A stretch of 64,000 nucleotides of DNA from Gracilaria gracilis (GCA_030374805.1 JARGSG010000014.1:868001-932000), one strand, 5' to 3'. Shown: positions 1-10,822, counted from the first letter of the stretch. The notes: generated by a model from the sequence alone, not told the origin. Program-made: numbers and translations.

Positions 1-181
1 CTTGGTTGCGGAACACGTGCAAGACAGCACTTTGAGTTCACCAATGATGCCCAACTGCAGACTGGATCGATGGCCTCCCTGATAACCCCACTTGTTTGCC
101 GCTCACTGCCTCGGCTTTGACGAATGTAAAGACAATTTACATCATCATCGCAAGCCTTTAACTCCGCACAATACAATCGTT

Positions 182-1447
182 ATGGCGGTTTTTGTATCAA
201 ACAGCGAATCTACAAACAACCTATTCTTCAGATCGTGCGTGGTAGTGGATCTCTATCGAACGACAGTTAACGCTTTTCGTGGGGCCTTTTCTATTGCAAA
301 ACCTATCTCGCGACGCCGTTCCGCTGTGGTACACCCAGTTTCCATTTTTGAAGACGTGAAGCAGAAGCTTAGCTCGGCTTCTTTCAAACGAGCGTTTCGA
401 GTTTCGAAGGAAGTGTTCGAAATACTGCTTGAAAAGGTCTCCCCTCACTTGAAGAAGAACGTAGAAATGGGTGAACGCTCGAAGCGAAAAACGGTTCTAC
501 CAAATACAAGATTAGCCATCAACCTCCGAATGCTGGCGGGAGGGAGCTATCTTGATGTCATGATTGGATTCAATGTGGGCCAATCTACAGCATACTCAAT
601 ATTCCACGAAACTAGAAGGGTTTTGATGAAGATATTAAGGCTGCCGGGAATCCCTGCCACACTTGATCAATTGAATGATCTTGCGCTTGGTTTTAAGCAC
701 TCCAGAAGGCGTATGAGCCCACTGTCTGGTTGTATTGGGGCCTTAGATGGCATTGCCATCAAGATCAGGAAGCCGTCTTGTCGCTATGCAGCGGCCTACT
801 ACTGCCGAAAGGGATATTACGCTCTGCCTGTACAGGCTCTCGTGGATTCTTCCTACCGCTTTATGGACGTGTCTATACGGTGCGTTGGATCTACACATGA
901 CGCTTTAGCACATTCCGTCTCCAGGTTGGGGAGGTATTTAGCAGAGAGGAAACTGCCATTGGAGTATTGGATTGCAGGGGACGAGGCCTACGTTTGCAAC
1001 GAGAGCTTAATTTCCCCGATACCACTGTCGCAAGTGAAGTATTGGTGGCAGGACGGGTTCAATTTTTTTCTTTCATCGCTTCGCATACATGTAGAACAAG
1101 CATTTGGCATGCTTGTCGCACGATGGCGCATTCTTGGGAGTTTGGAGTTCGATGTGTCAGTTAACTCTGAAATTGTCGTCCTTTGCATGAAACTACACAA
1201 CTTTTGCGTCAACAACAACGATGCGGGCTCAAAATGTATCTCGGAAGATGACGTTTGTCAACGAAATGACGAAGTTCGTGCTTGGTATGATACATGCAAG
1301 GCCCGAAGCTGGGAAGTGGAAGATTCTGAATTCCCTACGTCTTCCATCTCGTGCAAGCGAGAGGATCTGGTGGCCATCATTAAAGAAAAGGGTCTCAAAC
1401 GACCCTCTCTTCTTGGAGTGCTGACTGCGTGCAATGGAGACTGGTGA
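182..1447 (+). CDS. PIF/Harbinger DDE transposase
   Basis: This open frame encodes a DDE transposase that would cut and join the ends of a Harbinger element. The first ATG is at 182; the frame is open from about 92 but lacks an ATG there. The catalytic triad reads as D in GALDGI (codon at 746), D in IAGDEAY (980) and E in HVEQAFG (1094), followed by the usual RWRIL and KLHNFC tail. The N-terminal helical segment (SFKRAFRVSKEVFEILLEKV) is typical of the family. Length, about 421 aa, is normal and there is no internal stop, so it may still be functional. An importin-derived fragment lies tail-to-tail about 100 bp downstream. The same pairing recurs at 11.3-12.2 kb, so the two parts probably travel together. 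The element's ends were not identified; the left one may lie outside the window. Confidence 0.88.
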   Translation: MAVFVSNSESTNNLFFRSCVVVDLYRTTVNAFRGAFSIAKPISRRRSAVVHPVSIFEDVKQKLSSASFKRAFRVSKEVFEILLEKVSPHLKKNVEMGERSKRKTVLPNTRLAINLRMLAGGSYLDVMIGFNVGQSTAYSIFHETRRVLMKILRLPGIPATLDQLNDLALGFKHSRRRMSPLSGCIGALDGIAIKIRKPSCRYAAAYYCRKGYYALPVQALVDSSYRFMDVSIRCVGSTHDALAHSVSRLGRYLAERKLPLEYWIAGDEAYVCNESLISPIPLSQVKYWWQDGFNFFLSSLRIHVEQAFGMLVARWRILGSLEFDVSVNSEIVVLCMKLHNFCVNNNDAGSKCISEDDVCQRNDEVRAWYDTCKARSWEVEDSEFPTSSISCKREDLVAIIKEKGLKRPSLLGVLTACNGDW

Positions 1448-1544
1448 AATCTTCACGCATGCCCCGTAAACTGCAATCTCTTTTACAATATCTTGTGCTC
1501 CTAGTTATGTAGTCGAAGGCGTTTTCTAGCCCTTCATGCGCGGG

Positions 1545-1800
1545 TTCAACTGTTGCAGAGGCGACGAAATGCTCTCCACGAACATGAGCGCATACACCAA
1601 CCCCGTAGCAAGTTGCTTGACGCATAAGGTCAGAATCTATTACATACACGCAAATCTCAGGTAGCACATTCTTGATCACCAACAACCCTTCACGTCCACC
1701 GTGAAGAATCAAGTCATCAAACACGCACAGCGCCGCCTGTCGTTCATACGATGGCCGATTACCTGGCATCTGCAACCAGAAAATGCTCTGTACTGCGGAC
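1545..1800 (-). pseudogene. Captured importin-5 fragment beside Harbinger transposase
   Basis: The minus strand encodes about 75 residues of an importin-5/karyopherin-beta3 HEAT repeat (RPSYERQAALCVFDDL, then CYGVGVCAHVRGEHF), closely matching the larger importin remnant at 4.1-5.1 kb. Similarity starts near 1,800 in a segment ending in CCAG that resembles an intron 3' end, so the donor was probably genomic DNA rather than cDNA. It stops abruptly after the HFVASAT segment, where sequence shared only with the copy at 11.3-11.5 kb begins. It lies tail-to-tail with the Harbinger transposase and is not a functional gene by itself. Confidence 0.75.
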
Positions 1801-2705
1801 TGCTGCCGTCCTTCTTGCTGCGGATCATGCCCACGGTGGCGGGGCGGTACAACAGCGTCCTCGCGTCCGACTTGGGGTCCTCGTCCACGATGGAGTGCAC
1901 AGTATAGATCATGCGCTTCACCAAGCTGTTCGTCAGCGCCTTGGCCCTCAGAATGGGGCGGCACTGCCCATCCAGACAGTACTGTGAGCGTTGATCGCGC
2001 ACCACAAGCGCGATGGGGAGCAGGCTGCCCACCGGGATGCGGCTGCTCTTCTTGTGATCCTTTTCGGACGCGGCCACGAAGCGCAGCGGGCAAGAAAGCG
2101 GCTTGGGCTGCGCGCCGGAAATGGCGCTGACGGCGAACACGGCGGTGCCGATGAGGCGCTGGTTGTCCGTGGCCAGCTTGGTGCAGTCGTACAACGCCAC
2201 CTTGAGACACTGCGGGCGGCACATGTCAAAGTGCAGCTCAAAGTGATTGCTGAACTCCACGTCTCGCCCGTTCTTCCTGGCCATCTCGGTGACGCCCAAC
2301 GCGCGCTAAAAACGACCTGTGAACGCCCGTTCTGTCGCGGCACACGTGCACGGTGGGGTGTTTGCGCGCCGTATACCCGGGGGCCACTTGCGGCGCGCGC
2401 AGCGTATTGGAGCGACGCGCGTTCTTCATCTGGCTGGCGGTCCTTCTCTCCAACGCGCTATCCGCGACAGCGTCGGCGACGGCGGCGGTGTCGTGGTGTT
2501 GCGCGGCGGGCGGCGGGCGCGTGTCATCACAAATGTCCAGCACGAAGTAGCCCCCGTGCGAGTGGTGGTCCGGCTCGGGCAGCTCTCTGGCGGTGGCGTA
2601 CAAACGTAGCCGCGCGGAAGGCGGCAACGACGCGAGCGTGGAGATGGCGGTGCTCCGCGACATGTTATGCGCTGTGGACAACGACCAGTCACACAGTGGC
2701 GGCAT
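1801..2705 (-). pseudogene. C2-domain (copine-like) protein gene, 3' end lost
   Basis: Two minus-strand frames together look like one gene. The first starts at the ATG at 2,705 and contains ARLRLYATARELP followed by GGYFVLDICDD, the opening strands of a C2 domain. The second, about 2,299 to 1,810, contains GVTEMARKNGRDVEFSNHF and LKVALYDCTKLATDNQRLIG, which resembles the membrane-binding C2 core of copines. The frames meet near 2,300-2,350, where a short GT...TTTTTAG intron of about 45 bp is possible. After MIRSKKDGS the frame runs into the importin fragment at 1,800, so the 3' end was replaced or deleted. Its start lies 270 bp from a divergent hydrolase gene, suggesting a shared promoter. 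C2 is likely; copine specifically is less sure. Confidence 0.55.
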
Positions 2706-2877
2706 GACGGCGGTGGCGGGGGTGGAGGTGTGGTGCGAGCAGCGATGCGCGCGCGCTGCAGCCCGCTTTTGCAGGCGCCCAGCCACGGCGCGCAAGTACG
2801 CGCACGCGCACGTGGCATGGCGCACGACTGCGGTGCGCGCGCGCGGCGCGCACGTGCGCACGCAGTAGCTCCAAAGC

Positions 2878-2887
2878 TTTATATATG
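2878..2887 (+). promoter_or_regulatory. Candidate TATA element of the divergent promoter
   Basis: TTTATATATG lies 88 bp upstream of the hydrolase ATG, inside the 270-bp GC-rich gap separating it from the C2 gene on the other strand. It is the only AT-rich stretch in the gap. Assignment is by sequence and position only. Confidence 0.35.
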
Positions 2888-2974
2888 ATAGAAGCCCACG
2901 CGCGGCTGCGGCTGCCGCGGCTGTCGTGCCGTCGCCTGGACAAACTGCGCCCACGATCCCCACCGTCGGCCGCG

Positions 2975-3802
2975 ATGCGCTCCGCGAGCGAGTGCCTCTC
3001 GTACGGCGACGCCGCCTCGTAGTACGTGCGCCTACGCTACCCGCCATCGGCAGACGCGCGACCGCCGCTGTTGGTCTTTTTTCACGGCGGCTTCTGGAAG
3101 GCGCGCCACAGTCTGTAGCCGCTGACCGCCGCGTGGGAGACGCTACCGCCCGATCTCACCGCACATGGCTTCGTGCTGGCCGAGATCGAGTACCGTTGCA
3201 GCGCCGATACCTCATTGGGCTGGCCGCACACCAATCTCGACGTGCTCACCGCCTTTGACGCGTTCATGACGCACGTATCGTTGCGAGTCGATACGTCGCT
3301 CATCTTTCTACTGGGACATAGCGCGGGCGGCATTTTGGCGCTCTGGCTGGCCGCCCACCTCGTTCGTGCAAACGATCGCTTTCTAAGCGCGCACGTGTTG
3401 GCGCTCGCGCCCGTCGCCAATCTTCGACTGGCCGCGCGTCTCCGCCTCAGAGACTACGACGACGCCGTGAAACGCCACATGCATGGATCGCCGCATCAAC
3501 CACCTGAGCACTACCAACAAGCGTGTCACACCCCGCTGGCCCCCGAGCTTGCCTGCATCAACGTCTGTCTGGTCGCTGCCGCCAATGACGTAGATGTTCC
3601 CATTTTCGTCATTGACAGCCTGTGCGAGAGCATTCGAGACGCCCCTGTCTTCGAAAACAGAAAAAGAGCCTCACTCGTCCTCGACGATTTCTCCGCCGCA
3701 ACGCATTACGACTTGTTCAACGCCGAATCTTCCACATGGCCTCAGATACGAGACACCATGCTCAATCAATTTACAACCCACCCTACCTGTCTAGCATCGT
3801 AA
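2975..3802 (+). pseudogene. Alpha/beta hydrolase (kynurenine-formamidase-like esterase), two in-frame stops
   Basis: The frame from the ATG at 2,975 encodes about 275 codons of an alpha/beta hydrolase. It has an HGG oxyanion motif (VFFHGGFWK), then the nucleophile elbow GHSAGG (residues about 114-119), and a late SAATHYDLF segment that can supply the catalytic histidine. HGG with GHSAGG suggests the arylformamidase/esterase group. Two in-frame TAG codons interrupt the N-terminal part, at 3,020-3,022 and 3,116-3,118; the frame is otherwise open to 3,802. Both could be CAG-to-TAG changes. The part after 3,173 alone would lack the oxyanion strand, so the gene is most likely dead. The shared upstream gap suggests coregulation with the C2 gene. 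Confidence 0.75.
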
Positions 3803-4143
3803 ACGATCCATACATATCACAACTCCCCTGCCCACACCTTGCTATCAAAACTCCCGTCGCCCGCAGTCACGGCTCTCGACGACCATCACCACGACCACGA
3901 CATGTCCTGTAACCATACCCGTTCCCTTGGAATCAATCTCCAGAACGGGCGTCAGTTCCAGAACGAACTGTCATAATCACCAACTACACTCAACTTAAGC
4001 TAAAACCCGATGCCCTAATGTCACCGTAGTCCAAGCAACCGCACCAACTTACCAACACACCGACTCCACTTGTTTACCGCACTTTTCTACACTACCACTT
4101 TTTCATTGTTTTCTTTAACATCCAGAAATCTTCGCTCTCTTGT
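3803..4143. other. Intergenic, nothing recognised
   Basis: No open frame with coding character, repeat or RNA-like structure was seen between the hydrolase stop and the importin remnant, whose 3' end points into this gap from the other side. Confidence 0.5.
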
Positions 4144-5055
4144 TTATGCAGAGTTCACAACCGTCACCAGCTTTTGACCCTGTTCCTCAGAAAGAGTTGC
4201 AGTAGCCGCGTGAAGCATTTGTGGGTACTTACTCCGAATGCCATTGATCACTTCAATCGCCATTCGAGTACCCTCTTCGTCGATAGTGTTCGTGCCCAAG
4301 ATGGACAGAATCACAGACAAGATTCGCGGCAGGTTTACAAAGTTTTAACGGAGGAACCCCGAATCACCAGTCTGCACAAACCGCATCAGAGCAGAATGCA
4401 TCACTCGCGTCTCAGATTCGTCTGCCTTGGCGGGCAAGTAGTCCACCACCAGAGCTCCATACGAGTACGATTTGTCACCAATATAATTCGGTTGGAATTC
4501 CATGATCTTCATTAGAGCCGCTACAGCATTATCGCTGGCGTTCAGGTCCGTACTTGAGCGCATTCGGATGTCTGATCACCCCTCCGAGGTAGGATAACAA
4601 AGCAGGCGTTGCAGAGTCGGCGAAATGCTCTCCACCAACCTGAGCGCATACACCAACCCCGTAGCAAGCTGCTTGACGCACATCAGGGTCAGGATCTATT
4701 ACATACACGCACATCTCAGGTAGTAAATTCTTGGTCACCAACAACCCTTCACGTCCGCCGTGAAGAATCAAGTCATCAAACACGCACAGGGCTGCCTGTC
4801 GTTCATACGATGGCCGACTATCCTGGAACCGCAACCAGAAAATACTCATGGGGATACAGCTTCAGACCCTTCACTCAACTCGTGCGTGTTCATGAAACAC
4901 TCAACAAAGCCATGATTTCCATCCACACGCAAGAAAGCGTTGGTTGCAGTAGTCACTCTCGAAAACACTTCCTCTTCCTTGGCTTTCTCCGCCGCAGCCT
5001 CTTCATTCGCCTCTTCGTCCCACTCCTCTTGTTCCGCTATTCGCCTTCTCTCCAT
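4144..5055 (-). pseudogene. IPO5: Importin-5 (karyopherin-beta3) C-terminal remnant
   Basis: The minus strand encodes roughly the last 300 residues of importin-5, a HEAT-repeat nuclear import receptor of about 1,100 aa. Landmarks in order are an acidic helix (WDEEANEEAAAEKAKEEEV), RPSYERQAALCVFDDL, DPDPDVRQAACYGVGVCAQ, NASDNAVAALMKIMEFQPN, and the family-typical C-terminus LSEEQGQKLVTVVNSA with its stop at 4,146-4,144. The sequence changes frame near 4,850, where a very short GT...CCAG intron of about 35 bp is an alternative, and again near 4,560. A TAA lies in frame near 4,325. Upstream of 5,055 it runs into unrelated GC-rich repeats, so three quarters of the gene is missing. This is a dead 3' fragment, close kin of the fragments captured in the two Harbinger copies. 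Confidence 0.82.
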
Positions 5056-5106
5056 GTTTCCGCGACCAAAAAAGGAGGCGCATCACAACGAGGCGCGCAG
5101 AGGGGC

Positions 5107-5420
5107 TGTACAGTAGCGCCGACGGAGGGCTGCTTGGAGCGCGCACGGGAGCGACAGCAGCGCGCAACTGAGAAGGCGGTCAACCCCGAGCGACAGCGGA
5201 AGGCGGAAAAGCGCAGGTTGGCGGTGGCGTGGGTTGAAGGGAAGAGAGTCGGTGGGAGGCAGTACAGTAGCGCCGACGGAGGGCAGCTCGGAACGCGCAC
5301 GGGAGCGACATCAGCGCGCCACTGAGAAGGCGGTCAGCACGAAGGGAACTTCCCTTGAAGCGGCGAGCGACAGAAAACGGCGGAAAAGCGCGGGCTGAGG
5401 GTGGCGTGGGTGGGAGGGAG
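5107..5420. repeat. GC-rich tandem duplication, unit about 154 bp
   Basis: A segment starting TACAGTAGCGCCGACGGAGG at 5,109 recurs at 5,263. It carries the following gagcgacagcg, gaaggcggtca and gcggtggcgtggg sequence with it, giving two imperfect units. The block lies between the importin remnant and the TAF1 remnant and may be an old promoter/5' region. No protein is conserved between the two units. Confidence 0.6.
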
Positions 5421-5802
5421 GGGAGTTGGTGGGAGGGATGTGGGGCAGGGGCGGTGACGACGGCGACAGCAACGACGGCGTGGCGAAGGTGCGCGAAGAA
5501 CGACGCCACGCGCCCCCGCGCGCGGTTATTTGGGAGGGGGGAGCGTCGGTGCGCCCGCGCGCGCCGTGACGCTCAGCGCGGTGGAGGCGCTGTGCGTGGC
5601 ACAGGTGGAGTGGCGTGCCAATCGACGACGACCAGTGCATGCACGCCACGTGCGACGTGTGACGTGTTTAGTGGCGCACGACGTGCGGAGCGTACTGTAC
5701 GTCCACGTGATGGCGGCGGCATCATCCCATTCACATCTCGGCGCGCGCGTGGCGGTGTTTCGCAGTACAGTTGATTCCACCCCAAAAACCCCGATCTTCG
5801 AG

Positions 5803-7190
5803 ATGGCTACTGGATGCACGGAATTGCGTGGGATTCTCAGTGAAACTGAACTTGATGACGCGCCATGCTTTTCATTCGACTCCGTCAGAATCTCTTGCGT
5901 TCCACAGAAACTGGCGCGATTTATTTTTGATCTCAACGATGGCAATATGAAGTTTGAACAAATGGCCGGTGAAAAAGTCAGCCAAGCTCGCAACATGCAG
6001 AATGGAAACAAGGTTTTGGATGTCAAAGGTCAAAGCCGAGATTTGCTGCAGAAGACGGGCACCAAGCTTCAGCAGTTGTTGGAAGCTGATCAATTCAACA
6101 TTTCGAATGACCTATACTATGCAAGCGGCTCGTCGACGCACCAAAGAATTGACCGTTGGTCGATACTTCGTGCCCTTCAAAATGCCCCTCCCGCTGTCAA
6201 ATGCCAGACTACTCATTGCTCCTTACTTAAGCCGTCGTGGTTGTCTTTCAGACCACCCAAACTTTGTGCGGATGATTTACCAAAGAAGATGATACTACAA
6301 CCGTTTCGAAGAAAGAGACCGAAAGGGCGCAAAGCGCAGATTGCCGCACAAGTTCCAAAGAAGCGGTCCGAACTGCAGTGTTCAGTTAAGGACGCTTACC
6401 GAGTTTCTCTTTTCGACTATGCGCTTGACCGGCAATCCCCAGTACCCCACATACCTAGTATGGTATCGAGGGTGGTCAGGTTTGCAAGGAAGAACTCCGC
6501 TGCAGAAGCTGCTCAAGTTTCGAAGAACGCGGCTGGCACTGCTGAAGCAGATAGAGTGTTCTTGGCACTGGACGAACCTCTACCGCTGAACGCTGGAGTT
6601 ATTGAAGTGGACGGTAAACCTTGGTCAGTTATAGAAAGCCATGTGTACTCTGCACAGTTCTATTAAAAGGTGACACCTACGACTGACTTCTTGCTTTTGC
6701 GAAATGACAACGGGATGTTTGTTCGTGAAATTGACTCTGTGATTTCCGTCGTTGTAACAGAGCCAAAGATTGAGTTCATGGCACCCAACACAGAGCGATA
6801 TAAGAAGTTTCCAAAGGACGGCGTATCGTTGTGGGTTAAGAAGGAAGCTGCGAGACAACGCAAGGATTTCCTCAAGCAGCAGAAAAAGCAACAGAAAGAA
6901 GACGACAGTATTCGTGACCACAAAGACGTGCCACAGCCCTTTATCGAGAAGGGGCCAATCTTCCGCGCTTTTCCTCGGAGACGGACATACCTGGCAACGT
7001 CGCTTCTTAAACTGCTTCGTGAAATGTCGAAGAATCAAAATGGTAAATATGTCATATCCGAAGAGTTTTCGAAGAACGCTCCTGTCAAGGAAGGAAAAGA
7101 GGGCGGACTGCCTGACAGGCTGCAAAGGAAGCTACAAAGGCTACAGAACGCATTTGCATCTATCGTATTATCGGCTCTGTCACTCTTGAT
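5803..7190 (+). pseudogene. TAF1: TAF1 (TFIID subunit 1) central-domain remnant
   Basis: The frame from the ATG at 5,803 matches the central (DUF3591) region of TAF1, the largest TFIID subunit. Anchors are RVSLFDYALDRQSPVPHIPS, then SRVVRFARKNS, then WSVIESHVYSAQFY and TPTTDFLLLRNDNGMFVREI, followed by a basic helical stretch (KKEAARQRKDFLKQQKKQQK). A TAA at 6,664-6,666 interrupts the frame between the last two anchors; the same frame continues to about 7,190. Neither the N-terminal TBP-binding part nor the C-terminal bromodomains are present. Past 7,190 the frame becomes non-TAF1 and a SNF2-like gene begins within about 20 bp. This is a truncated fossil of a host gene, whose working copy must be elsewhere. 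Confidence 0.72.
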
Positions 7191-7204
7191 CGAGTTTCGT
7201 TTGG

Positions 7205-8715
7205 TAGTGCTGCAAGGAATTCTGATTGCGTCAAGCAGTCCAAGCGTCCGTATGATCGCTCCGAAGATCATCGTATAAACTTTGTTGAAGTTATTGGCAA
7301 CGTCAAGTGTGCAAACACTCCTTTGCTCCGCTCTCTTGAGTCTTTAGCTATCCGGACATTGAAAATTGGAATGTGCCATATGTTGTATTGCTTGCTGAAC
7401 ATGATTATGTCGTCAAGGCCATCAACTCGCGAAGCAAGCATGATCTTACCTTTCAAGTGTATGCCGGACGAATGCTTTTTGAACTCATTGCTTGCGATGA
7501 CATCAAGACACTTTTTGAGGCACTCAAACCAACCCATGCATTCAAACCCGTACCAACACTACAAGAATTCCCTGCTTTCTTCCCTCGTAGCGACCTCAGC
7601 ACCGGAACCACCGAACATTCCTGTGAGGCCATTTTGCAGAAACCTGAATACACTGGCTATCAAAGTTTATCGGATGATCAAAGGCCTGGCATTGAGCACA
7701 CACTCAACGTCACACTGTTCCCCTTCCAGGAGCAGACTGTTCGCTGGATGCTGGATAAGGAGAATGATGAGCATTATCTGAATGACTACTTTTGGGAAGA
7801 AAGTTTCTTCAGGAAGATTAACGGAAAAGATAGCGGTTCGTTCTTTTACTTTCCACTAACTGGCGAGGTAAGATTAAACCGCCCCCCTCGTATGGAGGTG
7901 GGATGATCACTGAAGAAATGGGTCTTGGGAAGACGATAGAGGCATTGCCTTTGATAGCCGCCCAGCGCGAGAAGACTAAGCTCATTGAACTTAATGTACA
8001 ATATACAAAGAAGCCGAATGAATTCCAAGAAGTCGATGGTGTCCTTCGCATGAAGCGAGTGAAGGCCGTGAACAAAGAACAACCGTTCTCAGAACACATC
8101 TTTCATCATGGTGACAAGGTTCGTACCAACTTTCTGGACCGCTCGTTTCCTCAAAAGGTGACTGTCACCCGCTGGACAGCTCGAACTACCCTGGTGGTAT
8201 GTCCAATGTCATTTCTTGGCCAATGGCGACAAGAGGCTATATCAAAGGCCCCCTCTCTTACGCTTTATGTCTGGAGAGATGATGGTGATGACGATGACGA
8301 TTGTGACAGAAGCGCTTTTGCAATTGGAGAAGGAGCAGTGGATATTGTGTTAACAACATACGAAACCATCCGAAGGGACCCTCTGTTGTCGATGATAACT
8401 TGGTGCCGTTTCATTCTCGATGAAGCGCAGCTTACTTGACGCTCATCAACACAAATTGCTCGAGATACGTTCAATATAAGAACAAATACCGGTTTTCTGA
8501 TGACTGGCTCACCTGTTGTGGGGTCGCTCGACGACTTCAAGGGAGGACTTGCTACTCTTAAGATCTGGCCGTTCACATTAGAGAATGACGGGTTCTGGGA
8601 GAAACACGTCTTAGAGCTCATGCGGGACGAGGTGGACACATCGCTGTTGAGCGCCCTCCTTGATGTGACCATGATCCGTCATACTAAAGGTCAAGGGTTG
8701 CATCTCAGCTGCTGA
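7205..8715 (+). pseudogene. RAD5/SHPRH-type SNF2 ATPase, N-terminal half
   Basis: Three adjoining frames encode the first half of a SNF2-family ATPase. Motifs in order are an N-terminal segment (NFVEVIGNVKCAN, then VPYVVLLAEHDYVVKA), LFPFQEQTVRWML, Walker A in MITEEMGLGKTIEALPLI, LVVCPMSFLGQWRQE (motif Ia), VLTTYETI, the Walker B box as DEAQ, and MTGSPVVGSLDDF (motif III) followed by a MIRHTK element. The insert between Walker A and motif Ia fits RAD5/SHPRH or plant F-box SNF2 proteins. Frame changes lie near 7,345 and 7,885, and a TGA at about 8,438 follows DEAQLT. The entire C-terminal helicase lobe is absent after 8,715, so ATP-driven translocation is impossible. DEAQ replaces the commoner DEAH/DEGH. 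Confidence 0.78.
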
Positions 8716-9061
8716 AACGCGAGTACGAGGCCATAGAAGTCGATCTCGTCGGATCCCATCGCTCGAGCTATTGTTACCTTCTCGTCATTATATTGGATGA
8801 ACTAGAAAGTCAACTTCCATGCAATTTTGCTGTTAGAAGTGGCTAAGAAAGAAGGTGCAGAAGCGTGCGGATGAAGCTTTATGATTAGGCATGGTGCGGA
8901 AGACGGTTAAGTTCTATAATGCGAACAATGTGAACGTATCCCACCACCACCCGGTGGCCAGTCTCTAAGAGATCTCACGGCCACCGCGATCACATGTTAA
9001 GTGTCTATTACGATGAAACTGTGACAGAAGAAAAGCGCCTAGTAGAAAATAAACAAAGTGG
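8716..9061. other. Intergenic, nothing recognised
   Basis: This stretch lies between the end of the SNF2 remnant and the stop of a minus-strand gene. It has no open frame of note and no clear repeat. Confidence 0.5.
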
Positions 9062-10822
9062 TTAGCTATCGTTCTGTGAAGCGTTCCCTGGTTGATGCTT
9101 CTTGCGGAACTCCCTGTAAAGATCCTTGTTCATTTCGTAGGTTTCCTTCGCGAATTCCTTGAGGTCATTATCGTCACTCGCCATTGCCCGCTTGTAGAGA
9201 TCCGCACTTTGCATGACTTCTAAAAAAAGCTCATTCACCTGTCGAGCCTGTACAGACGCGTTCATCTTCTTCAGTGTCGTAGAACTTTGTGCCTTCTGAA
9301 TCTCCAAGTGTTCCGCCATTATGTCGTTAAATTTATCAAAGCCTTTCGACACGTTGTCGAAACTGTTCTGCAGTTCGGAGCTCTTCCTTTTTTTTGTCTG
9401 CGGTCTTGTGGAGGACTCATTCACGCACTCGTCTACATCTACCACCCCTTCCTCATGACCTCCTGTTCCCGAATCGATCAATTTCATAGCCATCTGAATA
9501 AGCTCCGTATCCTCCTGCGTAGTCCCCGCACGACAAACTAAAAAAAGAATAAGTGTTCTCTTCCCTTCTGAGGTGTATTCGCCTGACGCTGATACCGGTA
9601 GAAACCTTGATATCCGAGTAGGATCGTTTTGTCCCGAGGCCGACCAACGATGGTAAGTTTTTGTAAAGCTTCTTTTGCTCCCTTGAAACTGGTTCTTTAG
9701 GATAGCCGCCCCCCTGTGACGCAAAGGCCGTTTATTGGAATCCAAACCATCCAAATGCCCGGCGAACGACTCCATTGAATCCACATTCGTGTCATTGAAC
9801 CGCATCTCTATAATATTCCAAAATGCATCCCTTGTAACCCGCGCATCCAGTTCGGCTCTGGTAAGGGTCCCACCATTAGTTTTCAACATCGCATGCCGGC
9901 AGCGCTCATCATCGCGCAAAAGGACACATAACCTTGCGAATTCGTTCAAAGTAAAGTTATGTGCTCGTTCTTCTTCCTGATTTGCTGTTAACATATTGCC
10001 ACCATTATCGATTAAACGGGACATTTCCTTAAAAACCTCTTCTTTGTCCCCTGGAGATACCTTCTGTAAAATGTACGGCACTTCCGGTAGAATATTCCAG
10101 GTGTAAAATGTTTTTTGTGACTCGTATTCCCAGCTGCTATACTTGTCGAGCTTCAAATTCCCATCGATGAGTTCAGCCAACGTTATCCCTTTGCTATTCT
10201 GAATGTACACATGAATTAATAAACGATATATAAGTTCGTTCTTTGATCTGTTGTTCTGTTTCAGGTTCCAGTATTTGCTGATCTTACGAAGATCTTTGAC
10301 CTGTTGTAGCTGCAAAAAAGAATGAAAGCGAACAACCTGGTCAGTTTCGTTGAATGTACATGAAACAAACCTCAAGAGCTTCTCATCCAATTGCGATTCC
10401 TTCGGTGTCGAGGAATTTAAATACGAGGTTCTGCGTTCTGCGTTTGTGGCATCTCTGTGTTCCCCGCTGACTTGTGGAATACGGGAAACAGGGTTGTGCC
10501 CCCTTGGACTTCGTCGTACATATGGGTGCTGAGGTACAGATTGCTGGTAATTGGTAGACGTTCTTTGCTGGCATGGTGCAGGCGGAAGACGAGGATTTGG
10601 GGAAGAGTTTGTTGGGTGGGAGGATATGATTTGTGGTAACGGTTTACAGGGTTGCTGGAGTGTCGGAACTGTCACATGAATACCTGGATAAGCTTCTGAA
10701 TTTTGCCCTCGGGAGTAAGGGAATGACTGAAGTTCGCTTTGAAGCGGAGGAGCGTAGTTTGAATTGGATTGAGACGAAGAGCCTGAAAGGAGGGACGTCT
10801 TTTGGGCTCTTGGATCGTCCAT
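9062..10822 (-). CDS. Unknown 586-aa protein with C-terminal helical region
   Basis: This intact frame is read from the ATG at 10,822. It is open another 95 codons upstream, but that part looks non-coding, and MDDPRAQKTSLL is the plausible start. The first 160 residues are rich in Ser, Pro and Gln. A helical middle follows (RFHSFLQLQQVKDLRKISKY), then a region containing EFARLCVLLRDDERCRHAML and RAELDARVTRDAFWNIIEMR that I believe recurs in algal and oomycete multigene families and may act as a Myb/SANT-like DNA-binding unit. A basic KKRKSSEL stretch could be a nuclear signal, and the C-terminal 90 residues look like coiled coil. It could be a host gene or the second protein of a Harbinger-type element. 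I cannot assign a function. Confidence 0.6.
   Translation of the reverse strand: MDDPRAQKTSLLSGSSSQSNSNYAPPLQSELQSFPYSRGQNSEAYPGIHVTVPTLQQPCKPLPQIISSHPTNSSPNPRLPPAPCQQRTSTNYQQSVPQHPYVRRSPRGHNPVSRIPQVSGEHRDATNAERRTSYLNSSTPKESQLDEKLLRFVSCTFNETDQVVRFHSFLQLQQVKDLRKISKYWNLKQNNRSKNELIYRLLIHVYIQNSKGITLAELIDGNLKLDKYSSWEYESQKTFYTWNILPEVPYILQKVSPGDKEEVFKEMSRLIDNGGNMLTANQEEERAHNFTLNEFARLCVLLRDDERCRHAMLKTNGGTLTRAELDARVTRDAFWNIIEMRFNDTNVDSMESFAGHLDGLDSNKRPLRHRGAAILKNQFQGSKRSFTKTYHRWSASGQNDPTRISRFLPVSASGEYTSEGKRTLILFLVCRAGTTQEDTELIQMAMKLIDSGTGGHEEGVVDVDECVNESSTRPQTKKRKSSELQNSFDNVSKGFDKFNDIMAEHLEIQKAQSSTTLKKMNASVQARQVNELFLEVMQSADLYKRAMASDDNDLKEFAKETYEMNKDLYREFRKKHQPGNASQNDS

Noticed and set aside
5355-5774. 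Gly/Arg-rich frames upstream of TAF1
   Set aside because: They arise from GC-rich tandem repeats and share no protein motif.
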